Source: Subtercola boreus (GTDB lineage: Bacteria > Actinomycetota > Actinomycetes > Actinomycetales > Microbacteriaceae). Taken from it: DNA of 64,000 nt. Location: the NCBI RefSeq assembly GCF_003399625.1, contig NZ_NBXA01000021.1, forward strand, positions 124,001-188,000, written 5' to 3'. Each line of letters starts with the position of its first letter. Positions within the stretch are counted from its first letter, which is position 1. Positions 9,098 to 20,293 of the stretch are shown here, piece after piece. Below the pieces are notes generated by a model that saw only the letters and a list, made by a program, of their open reading frames with translations, was not told where the DNA came from and did not search any database. The position numbers and the translations under genes are program-made.

Positions 9098-10074
9098 TCC
9101 GCCACCATCTCGATCGTCGATCCTGCTGCGTTGCTGGCCTGCCCGCCGCCAGCCTGCCCGCCGCCAGCCTGCCCGCCACCGGCCTGCGCACCGCGCCACC
9201 AGTCCGCGGCCGCCATCGGCTTCTTCCCCGATGGTTGCACACGCACCAGGCGGAGCGGCGTGTCGGCCGTGCCGATGACCGGTGTGCGCCCGTCGAGCCG
9301 GATGCGCCCGGGCGGCAGTTGAGGTGCATCCCGCGCGGGTTCCGCCTCCAGGATCTTGAAGCGCTCACCCGCGACCGTCGTGAAGGCTCCGGGCTCTGGC
9401 GTGACACCGCGGAGGCGCTGGTAGATCTCGGCGGAACCCAGCGTCCAGTCGAGCCGGGCATCCTCGATACCGAGTTTCGGAGCCAGGGTCGGCTCGCCCT
9501 GTTGCTCCGCTGAGACCGCGGTGCCGTCGACGAGTCCGCGCACGACCTCGGAGACGAGCCCGGCGCCATCGTCGGCCAGCGAACCGAGCAGGCTGCCGGC
9601 GCTCTGGTGGGCGCCGATCGGCGTGCGGAGTGTCTGGAACACGGGGCCTGCATCCATTCCCGGCACGAGCTGGAACACGGATGCCCCGGTGACGGCGTCG
9701 CCCGCGATGATGGCGTGCTGCACAGGCGCCGCCCCGCGCCAGCGAGGCAGGAGGGAGAAGTGCAGGTTGATCCAGCCGAGGCGGGGTGTGCTGAGCAGGG
9801 GTTCCCGCACGAAGCCGCCGTAGGCGACGATCACTCCGAGTTCGGCGTCGAGCGCCTCAACGCGAGTGGTCACCTCGTCGTCGAGCCGGTTCGCCTTGAT
9901 GACAGGGATGCCGAGCTCCTCGGCCACGGCGGCCACGGGTGACGGGGTGAGCACGCGCTTCCGGCCCTGCGGGGCATCCAGCCGGGTGATGACGGCGACG
10001 ACCTCGTGTTCGGCGGCCAGCCGGCGGAGGGTGGGGTTGGCAACCTCAGGGGTTCCGGCGAAGACAAGTCTCAA
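9094..10074 (-). CDS. fmt: Methionyl-tRNA formyltransferase
   Basis: A 326-aa enzyme that formylates initiator Met-tRNA using 10-formyl-THF. The formyltransferase domain spans residues 1-200: FAGTPEVANP, NLHFSLLPRWRGAAPVQHAI (Asn-His active site, SLLP loop), GDAVTGASVFQL. The C-terminal OB-like domain spans 205-295. The tail carries three AGGGQ repeats from a 15-bp tandem repeat. The start is TTG, overlapping the priA TGA (TTGA), with ggag about 8 nt upstream. Confidence 0.95.
   Translation of the reverse strand: MRLVFAGTPEVANPTLRRLAAEHEVVAVITRLDAPQGRKRVLTPSPVAAVAEELGIPVIKANRLDDEVTTRVEALDAELGVIVAYGGFVREPLLSTPRLGWINLHFSLLPRWRGAAPVQHAIIAGDAVTGASVFQLVPGMDAGPVFQTLRTPIGAHQSAGSLLGSLADDGAGLVSEVVRGLVDGTAVSAEQQGEPTLAPKLGIEDARLDWTLGSAEIYQRLRGVTPEPGAFTTVAGERFKILEAEPARDAPQLPPGRIRLDGRTPVIGTADTPLRLVRVQPSGKKPMAAADWWRGAQAGGGQAGGGQAGGGQASNAAGSTIEMVAE
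9137..9186. repeat. 15-bp tandem repeat in the fmt 3' end
   Basis: Three copies of a 15-bp unit (cctgcccgccgccag and variants) encode repeated AGGGQ near the Fmt C-terminus. Phase is preserved, so the repeat only lengthens a flexible tail. Confidence 0.8.
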
Positions 10075-12212
10075 TCGAGGATCTCCAGGTCGTCGAACCG
10101 CACCCGCAGGGTGGGCGGGGGGCGGTAGTTGGCGGGTTTGCCGGGGATCTTCCGCCGGCTGGTGGCGTTCTTGATGACAGCGGCCCTGAGCGTGGAGGCG
10201 ACGTTCGCCCCCACCGCATAGTCGAACCGCACGATGGACCGCACGAAGTCGTCGGTCTCGTCGGGAACCGGTCCGAGCACATCTATCTTCGCGCTGTCTT
10301 CGCCCTGGACCGAATCGTGGAGCTCCTGAACAGCCTTAGCGACGGCCTCCGGGGTTCCGCGCACGGTGGCGATCCGCACCGCCGGGGGGAAACGCAGTCG
10401 CCTCCGGTCGGCGAGTTCTGCACTGGCGAAGCGCGCATGCTGCCAGGTGACCAACGTTCGGGCGAGGTCTCCTCCGACGCCCACGATGATGGCCGGGGCG
10501 CGGGGCGCGGCGAGGGCGATGGCGTTCGACCACCATCGGAGGCAGTCCTCCCCCACTGTGAGCGACTCGCGTGCGAGCATCCGTTCTCCGTCGAGCAGCA
10601 GCACGGCGTGGTACCCACCGGCGGCCACGGGTTCTGCGCCGCGGGTCGCGATCACGAGGGCTGGGGCCGACCCCACATCGCCGAGCGATCGGGATCCGTC
10701 GGAGACGATGATCCGAGTTGCGGGGAAGGCGCGGCCGAGCTCTTCGGCGGTGCGGGTGCTGCCCTGGCCGACGAGACGAAAGGTTGTGCCCTCGCAGTGT
10801 CTGCACTGCCACTGGGCGGCAATGGCGCCGCACCAGGCACAGGAGGGCGGAGAGCTGCGGGAGGCCTGGCGGAGCGGGCCCTCGCAGACGAGGCAGTGCG
10901 CGGGGTTGGTGCAGCTCGCGCAGGCGAGCACGGGAGCGTAGCCGGGGCGGGCGACCTGCACGAGCACGGGCCCGGTCTCGAGGGCCTTCCGCACAGCATT
11001 CCAGGCGCTCGAGGGAATGCGGGCGGACTGGGCGAGCCTGTCGTTCGACGATTGAGCGGAGGTCGGGACCACGTTCGGCAGGAACCGGGGGCTCTGCGCC
11101 ACGTCGCGGAGGAACCCGAGTTCGACCAGCCGTTCGACCTCCGAACTGCGCGAGTGGGAGACGAAGGCCAGGGCCGCGCCGCTCAACTCCTGGCGGACGA
11201 GCGCCGTGTCGCGGGAGGAGACGTAGGGGCTGAGCGGTTCGTCGTGCAGCGGATCGGCTTCGTCCCAGAGGGCGATCAGGCCGAGATCGTGAGCGGGGGC
11301 ATAGATCGCCGAGCGGGTGCCGATGATGACGCGCGGAACGGCTTCCAGGCACTCGAGGAAGTGCCCGTAGCGCTCGGGATTGGTCTGGTGGGCGTCGAGC
11401 GGCGAGACCAGATCGACCGGCACACCTGCACCGCGGAGGGCGGTGGCGAGCTGTTCCTGGTCGCGGTAGTCGGGTACCACCAGGATGGATGACCGGCCGA
11501 GCCCGAGCGTGAATGCGGCCATGGCGGCCATCGTCTCGGCCCAGGCGCCCACCCACTCCCCGCCGGGAGTCTGCCGAACGGTGGGCACCGCCGTGATGGC
11601 GAGGCGCGCCCGCGCGCGGAGCGCGCCCTCGACGACACCGTCGCCGTATCCGGCGATGGCCGGGGTCACCCCTGCCGGTGCGGCTGCATCATTGGCTGCT
11701 GCTGCTGACGCTGCGGCCGCCACGGGGGCCGCAGCTGCGCCCGCCGTCGTTGCGGCTGCTGCCGCCTGCTTCGCCGCCCACGCCTTCTCGACGCGCACGG
11801 TTCGCGGCGGCACGGCGATCCGCACGACGTCGCTCGCATTTCCCGCGGCGCGTGTGGCCACCCGCCGGGCGAGCTGCCACACATCGGGGGTGAGCACGGC
11901 GACCGGCGACACGACCTCCTCGATGTCGCTGAGGGTGCCCACGTAGTCGGCGTGGTTCGTCACCTCGACGATGTAGGCGCGCGACACCCGCCCGGCCGAG
12001 CGGAGCGGCACCTTCACCCGCACGCCCGGCTGGGCATCCGACAGCAGGGCCTCGGGGATGCGGTAGTCGAACAATCGGTCGAGTTGCGGAAGCGGGGACT
12101 CCAGCATCACCCGGGCGACCCAGGTGGGAGCGCGGGCGGAGCCGTGCACGTCTGCGACGCCTTGCCCTGCGGCACCCTCCTCAGCGGCGGGAGCGTCGCC
12201 GTCAGGGCTCAC
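10071..12212 (-). CDS. priA: PriA-like primosomal protein N', helicase-degenerate
   Basis: A 713-aa PriA homologue, the protein that reloads replication forks. The N-terminal DNA-binding domain starts with [19 protein letters not shown]. An Ala-rich insertion lies at about residues 145-190. The expected Walker A GxxGSGKT is replaced by [16 protein letters not shown], while a Walker-B-like WDEADP remains. Paired Cys motifs CASC, CLVC, CAWC and CRHC would bind zinc. Loss of the P-loop is known in actinobacterial PriA, so ATPase activity is doubtful. GTG 12212 overlaps the metK TGA by 4 nt. Confidence 0.9.
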   Translation of the reverse strand: MSPDGDAPAAEEGAAGQGVADVHGSARAPTWVARVMLESPLPQLDRLFDYRIPEALLSDAQPGVRVKVPLRSAGRVSRAYIVEVTNHADYVGTLSDIEEVVSPVAVLTPDVWQLARRVATRAAGNASDVVRIAVPPRTVRVEKAWAAKQAAAAATTAGAAAAPVAAAASAAAANDAAAPAGVTPAIAGYGDGVVEGALRARARLAITAVPTVRQTPGGEWVGAWAETMAAMAAFTLGLGRSSILVVPDYRDQEQLATALRGAGVPVDLVSPLDAHQTNPERYGHFLECLEAVPRVIIGTRSAIYAPAHDLGLIALWDEADPLHDEPLSPYVSSRDTALVRQELSGAALAFVSHSRSSEVERLVELGFLRDVAQSPRFLPNVVPTSAQSSNDRLAQSARIPSSAWNAVRKALETGPVLVQVARPGYAPVLACASCTNPAHCLVCEGPLRQASRSSPPSCAWCGAIAAQWQCRHCEGTTFRLVGQGSTRTAEELGRAFPATRIIVSDGSRSLGDVGSAPALVIATRGAEPVAAGGYHAVLLLDGERMLARESLTVGEDCLRWWSNAIALAAPRAPAIIVGVGGDLARTLVTWQHARFASAELADRRRLRFPPAVRIATVRGTPEAVAKAVQELHDSVQGEDSAKIDVLGPVPDETDDFVRSIVRFDYAVGANVASTLRAAVIKNATSRRKIPGKPANYRPPPTLRVRFDDLEILD

Positions 12213-13420
12213 AAGCCTGCTGCGGCCTGCAGATCGCCCACGCGGTCGAGGCGCTCCCAGGTGAAGTCGGGGAGCTCCCGGCCGAAGTGGCCGTAGGTGG
12301 CCGTCTGGGCGTAGATCGGGCGAAGGAGGTCGAGGTCGCGGATGATCGCGGCCGGCCGCAGGTCGAAGACCTGCCTGATGGCGTCGATGATGCGCTCGTC
12401 GGGAATGTGGTTCGTGCCGAACGTCTCGACGTAGAGACCCACCGGTGCCGCCTTGCCGATCGCGTAGGCGATCTGCACCTCGAGCTTGTCGGCGAACCCG
12501 GCCGAGACCGCGTTCTTCGCGACCCAGCGCATGGCGTACGCGGCGGAACGGTCGACCTTCGACGGGTCTTTGCCGCTGAAGGCACCGCCGCCGTGACGGC
12601 TCGCTCCGCCGTAGGTGTCGACGATGATCTTCCGCCCGGTGACACCGGCATCGCCCTGCGGCCCGCCGATCTCGAACCGGCCGGTGGGGTTGATCAGCAG
12701 GGCCGCCGCCTGGGAGTCGAGCGGTGCGTCGGCGAGAACGGGACGGATGACCAGCTCCTCCACGTCGTGTGCGAGCTGTTCGCTCGTCACACTCGGCGTG
12801 TGCTGGGTGGAGAGCACGACGGTCTCGACCGTGCGCGGAGTGAGGCCGTCGTAGCCGATGGTCACCTGGGTCTTGCCGTCGGGCCGGAGGTAGTCGAGCT
12901 GCCCGGTCTTCCGTACCTCGGCGAGCCGCTCGGAGAGCCGGTGGGCGAGCCAGATCGGAAGCGGCATGAGCTGCGGGGTCTCGGTGGTCGCGAAGCCGAA
13001 CATGATGCCCTGGTCGCCTGCGCCCTGCCGGTCGAACGGGTCGTCGTCGTGACCCCCTGAGACGCTCGCAGCCTGGCGGGTCTCCCACGCGTTGTTGACG
13101 CCCTGCGCGATGTCGGGCGACTGCGCACCGATCGACACGGAGACGCCGCAGCTGTTGCCGTCGAACCCGATGTCGGAGGAGGTGTAGCCGATGGCGTTCA
13201 CCCGCTCCCGGATGATCGTGGGGATGTCGACGTAGCCCTCGGTCGTGACCTCGCCCGCGACGTGCACGAGCCCGGTGGTCACCAGCGTCTCGACGGCGAC
13301 GCGGCTCTTCGGGTCGACGGTGAGGAGAGCATCGAGGATGCTGTCGGAGATCTGGTCGCAGATCTTGTCGGGGTGGCCCTCGGTGACCGACTCTGACGTG
13401 AACAGGCGAAGACTAGTCAT
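12209..13420 (-). CDS. metK: S-adenosylmethionine synthetase
   Basis: A 403-aa enzyme making SAM from methionine and ATP. Signatures: [19 protein letters not shown] at the start, [12 protein letters not shown] (methionine/ATP loop), [19 protein letters not shown] (P-loop-like) and the C-terminal HFGREL. ATG 13420 follows aggag closely. It overlaps the coaBC end by 8 nt and priA by 4 nt. It supplies SAM for methyltransferases such as rsmB downstream. No SAM riboswitch was seen upstream, as expected inside an operon. Confidence 0.97.
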   Translation of the reverse strand: MTSLRLFTSESVTEGHPDKICDQISDSILDALLTVDPKSRVAVETLVTTGLVHVAGEVTTEGYVDIPTIIRERVNAIGYTSSDIGFDGNSCGVSVSIGAQSPDIAQGVNNAWETRQAASVSGGHDDDPFDRQGAGDQGIMFGFATTETPQLMPLPIWLAHRLSERLAEVRKTGQLDYLRPDGKTQVTIGYDGLTPRTVETVVLSTQHTPSVTSEQLAHDVEELVIRPVLADAPLDSQAAALLINPTGRFEIGGPQGDAGVTGRKIIVDTYGGASRHGGGAFSGKDPSKVDRSAAYAMRWVAKNAVSAGFADKLEVQIAYAIGKAAPVGLYVETFGTNHIPDERIIDAIRQVFDLRPAAIIRDLDLLRPIYAQTATYGHFGRELPDFTWERLDRVGDLQAAAGL

Positions 13421-14669
13421 TGTGCTCCTGGTGGTTCGAACGGCCGGCTTCTGCCAGCACATTCAGAATGCTGTGTGCCACTGACAACTTCGAGCCGGTG
13501 GCCTCGATCACTATATGCCCGGCCCCGTCGAGCACCACGACGGTGTTGCCGTCTGTGGCAAAACCCTCTGTCCAACCCACCCTGTTGACGACAAGATAGT
13601 CCGCGCGCTTGCGGGCGGCCTTCGTGCGGCCGAGTTCGAGGAGTTCGTCGCGGCTGGCAGCGGTCTCGGCGGCGAAGCCGACGACGAGCTGCCCGGGTGC
13701 GCGGCTCGCTGCCAGCTCAGCAAGGATGTCGGGATTCTTCACGAGCTCCAGGGTGAGGACGTCGCCCACGGTGTCCTTCTTGATCTTGCCCTCCGCCACC
13801 TCGCGAGGGCGGTAGTCGGCGACGGCTGCAGCCATGATCACGATGTCGGCCCCGCCGAGCAGGGCGTTCATCTCCGTGCGCAACTGCTCTGCCGTCTCGA
13901 CGGCATGGCTCTCGACTCCGGCAGGCACCGGTACCTCCAGGTGAGCGGCGACGAGAGTGACGGAGGCGCCCCGGCCGAGCGCGGCTTCGGCAAGGGCCAC
14001 ACCCTGCTTGCCACTCGAGCGGTTGCCGAGGAAGCGCACGGGATCGAGCGGCTCGCGTGTTCCGCCGGCGGAGATGAGGATGCGGAGGCCCGTGAGGTCT
14101 GCCTCGCCCGGGGCTGGCGCTGCGGCATCCGGAGCCTGCGCGCCCGAGGGCAGCAGCGCCAGGCCCGCGGCGACGATCTCGTCGGGCTCCGGCATCCGCC
14201 CGGGCCCCGAGTCGGTGCCGGTCAGCTGACCCACCGCTGGCCCGATGAACCGGTACCCGCGAGAGCGGAGCAGTGCCGTGTTGGCGACGGTCGCAGCGTT
14301 CTGCCACATCTCGGTGTGCATGGCAGGAGCCAGGAGCACAGGCGCAGTCGATGCGAGCACCGTGTTGCCGAGCAGGTCGTCCGCGAGCCCGGCCGCGAGC
14401 TTCGCAAGGGTGTTGGCCGTGGTGGGGGCGATCACGATGAGATCAGCGGCCTGCCCGAGCGCCACGTGGCGCACTTCGGCGACACCCTCGTAGAGGTCGG
14501 TGTGCACGGTGTTGCGGGAGATCGCCTCGAGCGTCGGCTTGCCGACGAAGCGCAGGGCGTGCTCCGTGGCGATGACCTGCACGCTGTGGCCCGCGAGAAC
14601 GAAGCCGCGGACGACCCCGACCGCCTTGTAGGCGGCGATTCCCCCGGTGATTCCGACGACGATGTTCAT
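13413..14669 (-). CDS. coaBC: Bifunctional phosphopantothenoylcysteine decarboxylase / phosphopantothenate-cysteine ligase
   Basis: A 418-aa bifunctional CoA-biosynthesis flavoprotein. The CoaC (decarboxylase) half, residues 1-180, has [10 protein letters not shown] (FMN), [20 protein letters not shown] and APAMHTEMW. The CoaB (ligase) half, from about 195, has [26 protein letters not shown] and the later VVGFAAET and KRADYLVVN. It lies just after the rpoZ terminator, so it needs its own promoter or read-through; only about 30 bp separates the terminator from the ATG. Confidence 0.96.
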   Translation of the reverse strand: MNIVVGITGGIAAYKAVGVVRGFVLAGHSVQVIATEHALRFVGKPTLEAISRNTVHTDLYEGVAEVRHVALGQAADLIVIAPTTANTLAKLAAGLADDLLGNTVLASTAPVLLAPAMHTEMWQNAATVANTALLRSRGYRFIGPAVGQLTGTDSGPGRMPEPDEIVAAGLALLPSGAQAPDAAAPAPGEADLTGLRILISAGGTREPLDPVRFLGNRSSGKQGVALAEAALGRGASVTLVAAHLEVPVPAGVESHAVETAEQLRTEMNALLGGADIVIMAAAVADYRPREVAEGKIKKDTVGDVLTLELVKNPDILAELAASRAPGQLVVGFAAETAASRDELLELGRTKAARKRADYLVVNRVGWTEGFATDGNTVVVLDGAGHIVIEATGSKLSVAHSILNVLAEAGRSNHQEHND

Positions 14670-14702
14670 GGCTCTACTCTGGCAGGTCGAAAGCGGGCGA
14701 GG

Positions 14703-14741
14703 GAAAAAGAAAGGCCCGCAGTCGAGGTGACAGCGAGCCTT
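14703..14741 (-). terminator. Rho-independent terminator after rpoZ
   Basis: On the minus strand AAGGCTCGC and GCGGGCCTT form a 9-bp stem (one G-U pair), followed by TCTTTTTC. It lies about 50 nt after the rpoZ stop and ends the pyr-gmk-rpoZ transcript. Confidence 0.85.
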
Positions 14742-14757
14742 CCGTGACGAAACAGGA

Positions 14758-14812
14758 TTACTCCGGGACCGGAGCGTTCCTCGTCCGATCCCTATTCAGG
14801 GATCGGAGCATT
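14758..14812. repeat. Duplicated rpoZ gene end with hairpins
   Basis: The last codons of rpoZ (NAPIPE then stop, 14792-14812) are echoed at 14758-14778 as codons for NAPVPE then stop, 34 bp downstream and in a different frame. Each copy holds an inverted repeat: CCGATCCCT/AGGGATCGG (14785-14806) across the true stop codon, and CTCCGG/CCGGAG (14761-14774) in the copy. Confidence 0.75.
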
Positions 14813-15058
14813 GGCTTTGACGGTGAGCTTGTCCTCGTTGATCTCGTGCAGGGCGATCGAGAGCGGCTTGTCGTCGATGCCGGAGTCGACCAGCGGGCCG
14901 ACGTTGTCGAAGAGGCTGCCTTCGTGCAGGTCGGCGTAGTAGTCGTTGATCTGGCGCGCACGCTTGGAGGCGAAGATCACGAGGGCGTACTTGGAGTCGA
15001 CCTTCGAGAGCAGCTCGTCGATGGGCGGGTCGATGATGCCGAGGGGCTTGGCTGGCAT
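14792..15058 (-). CDS. rpoZ: DNA-directed RNA polymerase omega subunit
   Basis: An 88-aa omega subunit that helps beta' folding and RNA polymerase assembly. [31 protein letters not shown] is split here as [16 protein letters not shown] and [10 protein letters not shown], the family core. ATG 15058 has aaggag 8 nt upstream; an upstream start is only extra reading frame. It follows gmk by about 60 nt, the usual actinobacterial order gmk-rpoZ-coaBC-metK. A strong terminator follows. Confidence 0.96.
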   Translation of the reverse strand: MPAKPLGIIDPPIDELLSKVDSKYALVIFASKRARQINDYYADLHEGSLFDNVGPLVDSGIDDKPLSIALHEINEDKLTVKANAPIPE

Positions 15059-15120
15059 GGGGGTACTCCTTGATTCGAAGGGGAAGGCCGAGGTCGTGAA
15101 AGGGGCCTTCAGAACGTGCA

Positions 15121-16047
15121 TCAGGCCGTGGCAGGCCGTGCGGAAATATTCATCAAGTCTACGACCTCGCGGGCCGCATCTTCGACCTTGTTGTTCACGA
15201 CACGGAAATCGAACTCGTTCTGGGCTCGCAGCTCGACCTTCGCAGTAGCCAGACGGCGGGCCTGTTCCTCGCTCGATTCGGTTCCTCGACCGATCAGCCG
15301 GCGCACGAGTTCATCCCAGGTGGGCGGGAGCAGGAACACCAGTACCGCCTCCGGTGCGGATGCCCGAACCTGCCGTGCACCCTGGATGTCGATCTCCAGC
15401 AGAACGCTGCGACCGGCGTCGAGCGCCTCCTGCACAGGGCCCCGGGGGGTGCCGTAGCGCGACGAGTTGTGCACGGTCGCCCACTCGAGGAACTCGCCCT
15501 CGGCGACCATCCGGTCGAACTCCGCGTCGGTGACGAAGAAGTAGCTGATCCCGTCGATCTCACCGGGGCGGGGCGCGCGGGTCGTGGCCGACACCGAGAG
15601 CTTCACCTCGGGGTAGTTCTCGCGGATGTACGTGGAGACCGTTCCCTTGCCGACCGCTGTGGGACCGGCGAGCACGACCAGCTGGGACCCGTCGCCTGGG
15701 CCGCCGCCCGGGCGCGCCGTCGCCGAGCCGCCAGCACGCGCACTGAGGGAGTCGAGCAGCCGCTCCTGCTGGTGCCGGCCGAGGCCGCCCACCCGCTTCG
15801 ACGGCGAGATCGCCAGCTTCTCGAGCATCCGGTCGCTGCGTACCGGCCCGAGACCCGGGATGCTCAGCAGCAGGTCGCGCACCCGCAGGCTGCCTTCGGC
15901 TCCCGCCGGCTCGGCGAGGCCGGCCCGCACGACGTCTTCGGGACTCCGCACGCCGATCACGACGTTCTTCTTCACGTCGGCCCGTGCGCGCCGGGCCGCG
16001 ACAGCTGCCCGGGAGGCGGCGACCCTGTCGACCTCGGGGGGCCTCAT
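15121..16047 (-). CDS. gmk: Integration host factor (mIHF-type) domain fused to guanylate kinase
   Basis: A 308-aa fusion. Residues 1-100 resemble actinobacterial integration host factor m[16 protein letters not shown], then [20 protein letters not shown] (a helix-hairpin-helix-like turn) and [19 protein letters not shown] Gly/Ala/Ser linker (101-118) leads to guanylate kinase: [16 protein letters not shown] is the P-loop, [16 protein letters not shown] binds GMP, and [13 protein letters not shown] is Walker-B-like. In mycobacteria mihF and gmk are separate neighbours. The ATG overlaps the pyrF stop by 4 nt; no frame break separates the domains. Confidence 0.93.
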   Translation of the reverse strand: MRPPEVDRVAASRAAVAARRARADVKKNVVIGVRSPEDVVRAGLAEPAGAEGSLRVRDLLLSIPGLGPVRSDRMLEKLAISPSKRVGGLGRHQQERLLDSLSARAGGSATARPGGGPGDGSQLVVLAGPTAVGKGTVSTYIRENYPEVKLSVSATTRAPRPGEIDGISYFFVTDAEFDRMVAEGEFLEWATVHNSSRYGTPRGPVQEALDAGRSVLLEIDIQGARQVRASAPEAVLVFLLPPTWDELVRRLIGRGTESSEEQARRLATAKVELRAQNEFDFRVVNNKVEDAAREVVDLMNISARPATA

Positions 16048-16955
16048 CGCGTGGCCGCCAGAGCGTCGTTGAGCTCGATCGCCTGGTTCTGGATGCTCGA
16101 GGCGAGCCCAGACGCTCCGGCAGCGAGCACGGAGCGTGAGACCGCGACCACCGTCGTCGCCGTGAGCGCGCCGAAGACGGGACGCACGTCTCCGAAGGTC
16201 GCCCCCTGGAAGCCGAATCCGGGCGCGAGCACCGGCGTCGCGGGACCCTCCGCGAGGGCATCGCGGTCGATTCCGTAGTCGGTCAGGTTCTTTGTCGCTC
16301 CAAGCACGAGTCCGATGTTACCGACAGCGGCACGCACGCCGCCGGGCCCGGGCGTCGCCGAACGGTTGAAGGTGGAGACTTCGCCCGCAACGAGCCCTGA
16401 GAGCGAGAGGTCCTCTCCTCCCCAGCTGGCGCGCGCGGTCTGCAGCGCGAACGACTCGGGGTTGGATGTCGCGCTCAGCACGAACGCGCCCTTGCCGGCC
16501 TGCTCGGCCAACTCGAAGACCGGCAGCAGCGACCCGACACCGGCGTAGGCCGTGAGCGTCACCGCATCGGCCTCGAGCGGTGATCCCGGCTCGAGCCAGG
16601 CACGACCGTACGCCGCCGCACTGGTGCCGATGTCACCCCGCTTGGCGTCGGCGATCACCAGCAGTCCGGCCGCGCGGGCGGCAGCGAGCACGTCTTCGAG
16701 GGCGCTGAAGCCGGCCGATCCGTAGAGCTCGAAGAAGGCCACCTGCGGCTTCAGGATGCCCACCCGGCCGGCCGCGGCATCCACCACTCGGAGTCCGAAC
16801 TCGCGCACACCCGATGCCGAACGCGGAAGCCCCCACGCATCGAGCAGATAGTCGTGCGGGTCGATACCCACCGAGAGCTGACCGAACGTCTCGAAGACGC
16901 CGGCCAGCCGCTCGCCGAACGGCGCTCGGCCGCTCGGCACCACGCCCTCCGTCAC
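16044..16955 (-). CDS. pyrF: Orotidine 5'-phosphate decarboxylase (long type)
   Basis: A 303-aa enzyme making UMP from OMP. The active-site DAKRGDIG appears near residue 105, [11 protein letters not shown] holds the first substrate-binding Asp and [10 protein letters not shown] the phosphate loop. The length fits the long bacterial PyrF class found in actinobacteria. GTG 16955 overlaps the carB TGA by 4 nt, and its stop overlaps the gmk ATG, so pyrimidine and GMP kinase genes are coupled. Confidence 0.95.
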   Translation of the reverse strand: MTEGVVPSGRAPFGERLAGVFETFGQLSVGIDPHDYLLDAWGLPRSASGVREFGLRVVDAAAGRVGILKPQVAFFELYGSAGFSALEDVLAAARAAGLLVIADAKRGDIGTSAAAYGRAWLEPGSPLEADAVTLTAYAGVGSLLPVFELAEQAGKGAFVLSATSNPESFALQTARASWGGEDLSLSGLVAGEVSTFNRSATPGPGGVRAAVGNIGLVLGATKNLTDYGIDRDALAEGPATPVLAPGFGFQGATFGDVRPVFGALTATTVVAVSRSVLAAGASGLASSIQNQAIELNDALAATR

Positions 16956-19900
16956 AGCGCCGCGTTCGCCAGGGCGAGCACCTCGGCCCGTTCGAGGGCC
17001 TCGGCGCGCTCCCACGCGTACTCCTGCAGGCTCGTCACCGTGAAGCCGTCCTTCATCCCGTCGAACGATGCCACCGCGGCACCGAGCTGCGCGATCGTAG
17101 TGAACAGCGGCTTGTCGGCCGCCACCGCCGCCGCCCGGATCTCGTACCCGTCGGCCCGCGCCGACCGCCCCGAGGGCGTGTTGATCACGATGTCGACCTC
17201 GTTGCGGTTGATCAGATCGACGATGGTCGGCTCCGACGTCGACGCGTCTGCGCCCTGCGAATACTTCCGAACGATACGCGCCTTGATGCCGTTGCGGTTC
17301 AGTACCTCCGCGGTTCCGGCCGTGGCGAGGATCTCGAATCCGAGCTGCTGCAACCGCAGCACCGGCAGCACGATCGCGCGCTTGTCCCGGTCACTGACCG
17401 ACACGAACACTGATCCCGAGAGCGGCAGCCCGCCGTACGCGGCCTCCTGGCTCTTCGCGAACGCCCGCGGGAAGTCGCGGTCGATGCCCATGACCTCGCC
17501 TGTCGAGCGCATCTCCGGCCCGAGCACCGAGTCGACGACCAGGCCCTCCTTGGTGCGGAACCGCTTGAACGGCAGCACGGCCTCCTTCACCGAGACCGGA
17601 GCATCGAACGGCACGATCGACCCGTCGATGACCGGCAGCATTCCCTCGGCCTTCAGCTGGGCGATCGAGTCGCCGACCATGATGCGCGACGCCGCCTTGG
17701 CGAGGGGGATGCCGAGCGCCTTCGACACGAACGGGACGGTTCTGGATGCCCGGGGGTTCGCCTCGAGCACGTAGAGGATGCCCGCGCCCACCGCGAACTG
17801 CACGTTGAGCAGTCCGCGCACGCCGATGCCCGACGCGATGCCCAGTGTGGCGATCTTGACCCGGGCGATGACGTCCTGGCCGAGGGTGACCGGCGGCAGG
17901 GTGCACGACGAGTCGCCGGAGTGGATGCCGGCCTCCTCGATATGCTCCATGATGCCGCCGATGTAGAGCTCGTCGCCGTCGTAGAGCGCGTCGACGTCGA
18001 TCTCGATCGCATCGTCGAGGAAGCGGTCGACGAGCAGCGGATGCGACGGGCCGACGATTCCCTGGCCGGCGACCCGCTCGAAGTAGTCCTCGAGCGAGGG
18101 GCTGTCGTAGACGATCTCCATGCCCCGGCCGCCGAGCACGTACGACGGACGCACCAGCACCGGGTAGCCGATCTCCTCGGCCACGGTGACGGCCGAGTCG
18201 TAGTCGTAGGCGGTGCCGTTCTTTGGAGCAAGAAGGCCCGCGGCATCCAGAATCCCGGCGAAGAGCCCACGCTCCTCGGCGAGGTCGATCGCCTCGGGAG
18301 TGGTGCCGACGATCGGAACGCCTGCGGCCTTCAGACCCTTCGCGAGCCCGAGGGCGGTCTGGCCGCCGAGCTGCACCACAACGCCGACGAGTTCGCCGCT
18401 CTGCTGCTCGGCGTGGATGACCTCCAGCACGTCTTCGAGCGTCAGCGGCTCGAAGTAGAGCCGGTCGCTGGTGTCGTAGTCGGTCGACACGGTCTCCGGG
18501 TTGCAGTTGATCATGATCGTCTCGTAGCCGGCATCCGAGAGAGCGAACGACGCGTGCACGCAGGAGTAGTCGAACTCGACACCCTGCCCGATGCGGTTCG
18601 GGCCGGAGCCCAGGATGACGACCTTGCGGCGATCCGATGGCGTGACCTCGGTCTCGGAATCGTACGACGAGTAGTGGTACGGCGTGAGGGCGGGGAACTC
18701 CCCCGCACAGGTGTCGACCGTCTTGTAGACCGGGCGCACACCGAGGCCGTAGCGGATGCCCTGGATCTCCTCCTCGGAGACTCCCCGGAGGGCCGAGATC
18801 TGCACATCGGAGAAGCCGTGGTCCTTCGCGAGCCGCAGTGTCGCCTCATCCGCCAGGGGCGCAGCGGCGATGGTGTCGGCCACCTCGTTGATCAGCACGA
18901 TCTGGTCGATGAACCACGGGTCGATCTTGGTGGCCTCGAAGACCTCCTCGAGGGTCGCGCCCGCGCGAAGCGCCTGCTGCACGGTCACGATGCGGCCGTC
19001 GGTCGGAACCGCAGCGATCGCCAGCAGCTCCTCCTTCGATGGCAGCGCCGAGACGGGTCCGTCCCAGTGGAACGACGAGCCGCGCTTCTCGAGCGACCGG
19101 AGCGCCTTCTGCAGGGCGGTGGAGTAGTTGCGACCGATGGCCATCGCCTCGCCGACCGACTTCATGGTGGTCGTCAGCGTGGCGTCTGCTGCCGGGAACT
19201 TCTCGAAGGCGAAGCGCGGCACCTTCACGACGACATAGTCGAGCGTCGGCTCGAACGAGGCCGGCGTGACCTTGGTGATGTCGTTCGGGATCTCGTCGAG
19301 CCGGTAGCCGATCGCGAGCTTGGCCGCGATCTTCGCGATCGGGAAGCCGGTGGCCTTCGAGGCCAGCGCCGACGACCGCGACACGCGCGGGTTCATCTCG
19401 ATGACGATCACGCGCCCGTTGGCCGGGTCGATGGCGAACTGGATGTTGCAGCCACCCGTGTCCACCCCGACGGCGCGGATGATGTCGATGCCGATGTTCC
19501 GGAGGTTCTGGTACTCGCGGTCGGTCAGCGTGAGGGCGGGCGCGACGGTGATCGAGTCGCCGGTGTGCACCCCGACCGGATCCACGTTCTCGATCGAACA
19601 CACGACCACGGTGTTGTCGGCCGTGTCGCGCATCAGTTCGAGCTCGTACTCCTTCCAGCCGAGGATCGACTCCTCGAGCAGTACCTCGGTGGTCGGGCTC
19701 TGGTGGAGGCCGTCACCGACGATGCGACGGAGCTCTGCCTCTGTGTACGCAAAACCCGATCCGAGTCCGCCCATCGTGAACGAGGGGCGCACCACCAGCG
19801 GGTAGCCGAGGTCGAGTGCGTACTCGACGGCCTCCTCGACGGTGTGCGCGATGAACGAGCGTGCGACATCCGCGCCGCACTCGAGCACCAGTTCCTTGAA

Positions 19901-20293
19901 GATCTGGCGATCCTCGCCCTTGTTGATCGCCTCGAAGTTCGCGCCGATCAGCTCGACGTCGTACTTCTCGAGGATGCCGTGCTTGTGCAGGTCGATCGCC
20001 GCATTCAGGGCCGTCTGGCCGCCGAGGGTCGGCAGGATGGCGTCGGGCTTCTCCTTCTTGATGATGCTCTCGATGACCTGCCAGGTGATCGGCTCGACGT
20101 AGGTCGCATCGGCGAAATCGGGGTCGGTCATGATCGTGGCGGGGTTCGAGTTCACCAGGATGACGCGCACGCCCTCCTCGCGGAGCACCCGGCAGGCCTG
20201 CGTGCCCGAGTAGTCGAACTCGCACGCCTGGCCGATGACGATGGGTCCCGATCCGATGACCAGGACGCTCGTGATGTCTTCTCTCTTGGGCAT
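16952..20293 (-). CDS. carB: Carbamoyl-phosphate synthase large subunit
   Basis: An 1113-aa subunit with two homologous ATP-grasp halves. The N-half makes carboxyphosphate and carbamate ([58 protein letters not shown]); the C-half phosphorylates carbamate ([56 protein letters not shown]). The C-terminal MGS-like allosteric domain starts near residue 950 ([17 protein letters not shown]). The ATG shares one base with the carA stop (TGATG). It serves both pyrimidine and arginine synthesis. Confidence 0.98.
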   Translation of the reverse strand: MPKREDITSVLVIGSGPIVIGQACEFDYSGTQACRVLREEGVRVILVNSNPATIMTDPDFADATYVEPITWQVIESIIKKEKPDAILPTLGGQTALNAAIDLHKHGILEKYDVELIGANFEAINKGEDRQIFKELVLECGADVARSFIAHTVEEAVEYALDLGYPLVVRPSFTMGGLGSGFAYTEAELRRIVGDGLHQSPTTEVLLEESILGWKEYELELMRDTADNTVVVCSIENVDPVGVHTGDSITVAPALTLTDREYQNLRNIGIDIIRAVGVDTGGCNIQFAIDPANGRVIVIEMNPRVSRSSALASKATGFPIAKIAAKLAIGYRLDEIPNDITKVTPASFEPTLDYVVVKVPRFAFEKFPAADATLTTTMKSVGEAMAIGRNYSTALQKALRSLEKRGSSFHWDGPVSALPSKEELLAIAAVPTDGRIVTVQQALRAGATLEEVFEATKIDPWFIDQIVLINEVADTIAAAPLADEATLRLAKDHGFSDVQISALRGVSEEEIQGIRYGLGVRPVYKTVDTCAGEFPALTPYHYSSYDSETEVTPSDRRKVVILGSGPNRIGQGVEFDYSCVHASFALSDAGYETIMINCNPETVSTDYDTSDRLYFEPLTLEDVLEVIHAEQQSGELVGVVVQLGGQTALGLAKGLKAAGVPIVGTTPEAIDLAEERGLFAGILDAAGLLAPKNGTAYDYDSAVTVAEEIGYPVLVRPSYVLGGRGMEIVYDSPSLEDYFERVAGQGIVGPSHPLLVDRFLDDAIEIDVDALYDGDELYIGGIMEHIEEAGIHSGDSSCTLPPVTLGQDVIARVKIATLGIASGIGVRGLLNVQFAVGAGILYVLEANPRASRTVPFVSKALGIPLAKAASRIMVGDSIAQLKAEGMLPVIDGSIVPFDAPVSVKEAVLPFKRFRTKEGLVVDSVLGPEMRSTGEVMGIDRDFPRAFAKSQEAAYGGLPLSGSVFVSVSDRDKRAIVLPVLRLQQLGFEILATAGTAEVLNRNGIKARIVRKYSQGADASTSEPTIVDLINRNEVDIVINTPSGRSARADGYEIRAAAVAADKPLFTTIAQLGAAVASFDGMKDGFTVTSLQEYAWERAEALERAEVLALANAAL

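Noticed and set aside
10071-13088. A single very long PriA-metK fusion frame
   Set aside because: The upstream part of this frame is the antisense-like other reading of metK. The real priA starts at GTG 12212, where it overlaps the metK stop by 4 nt.
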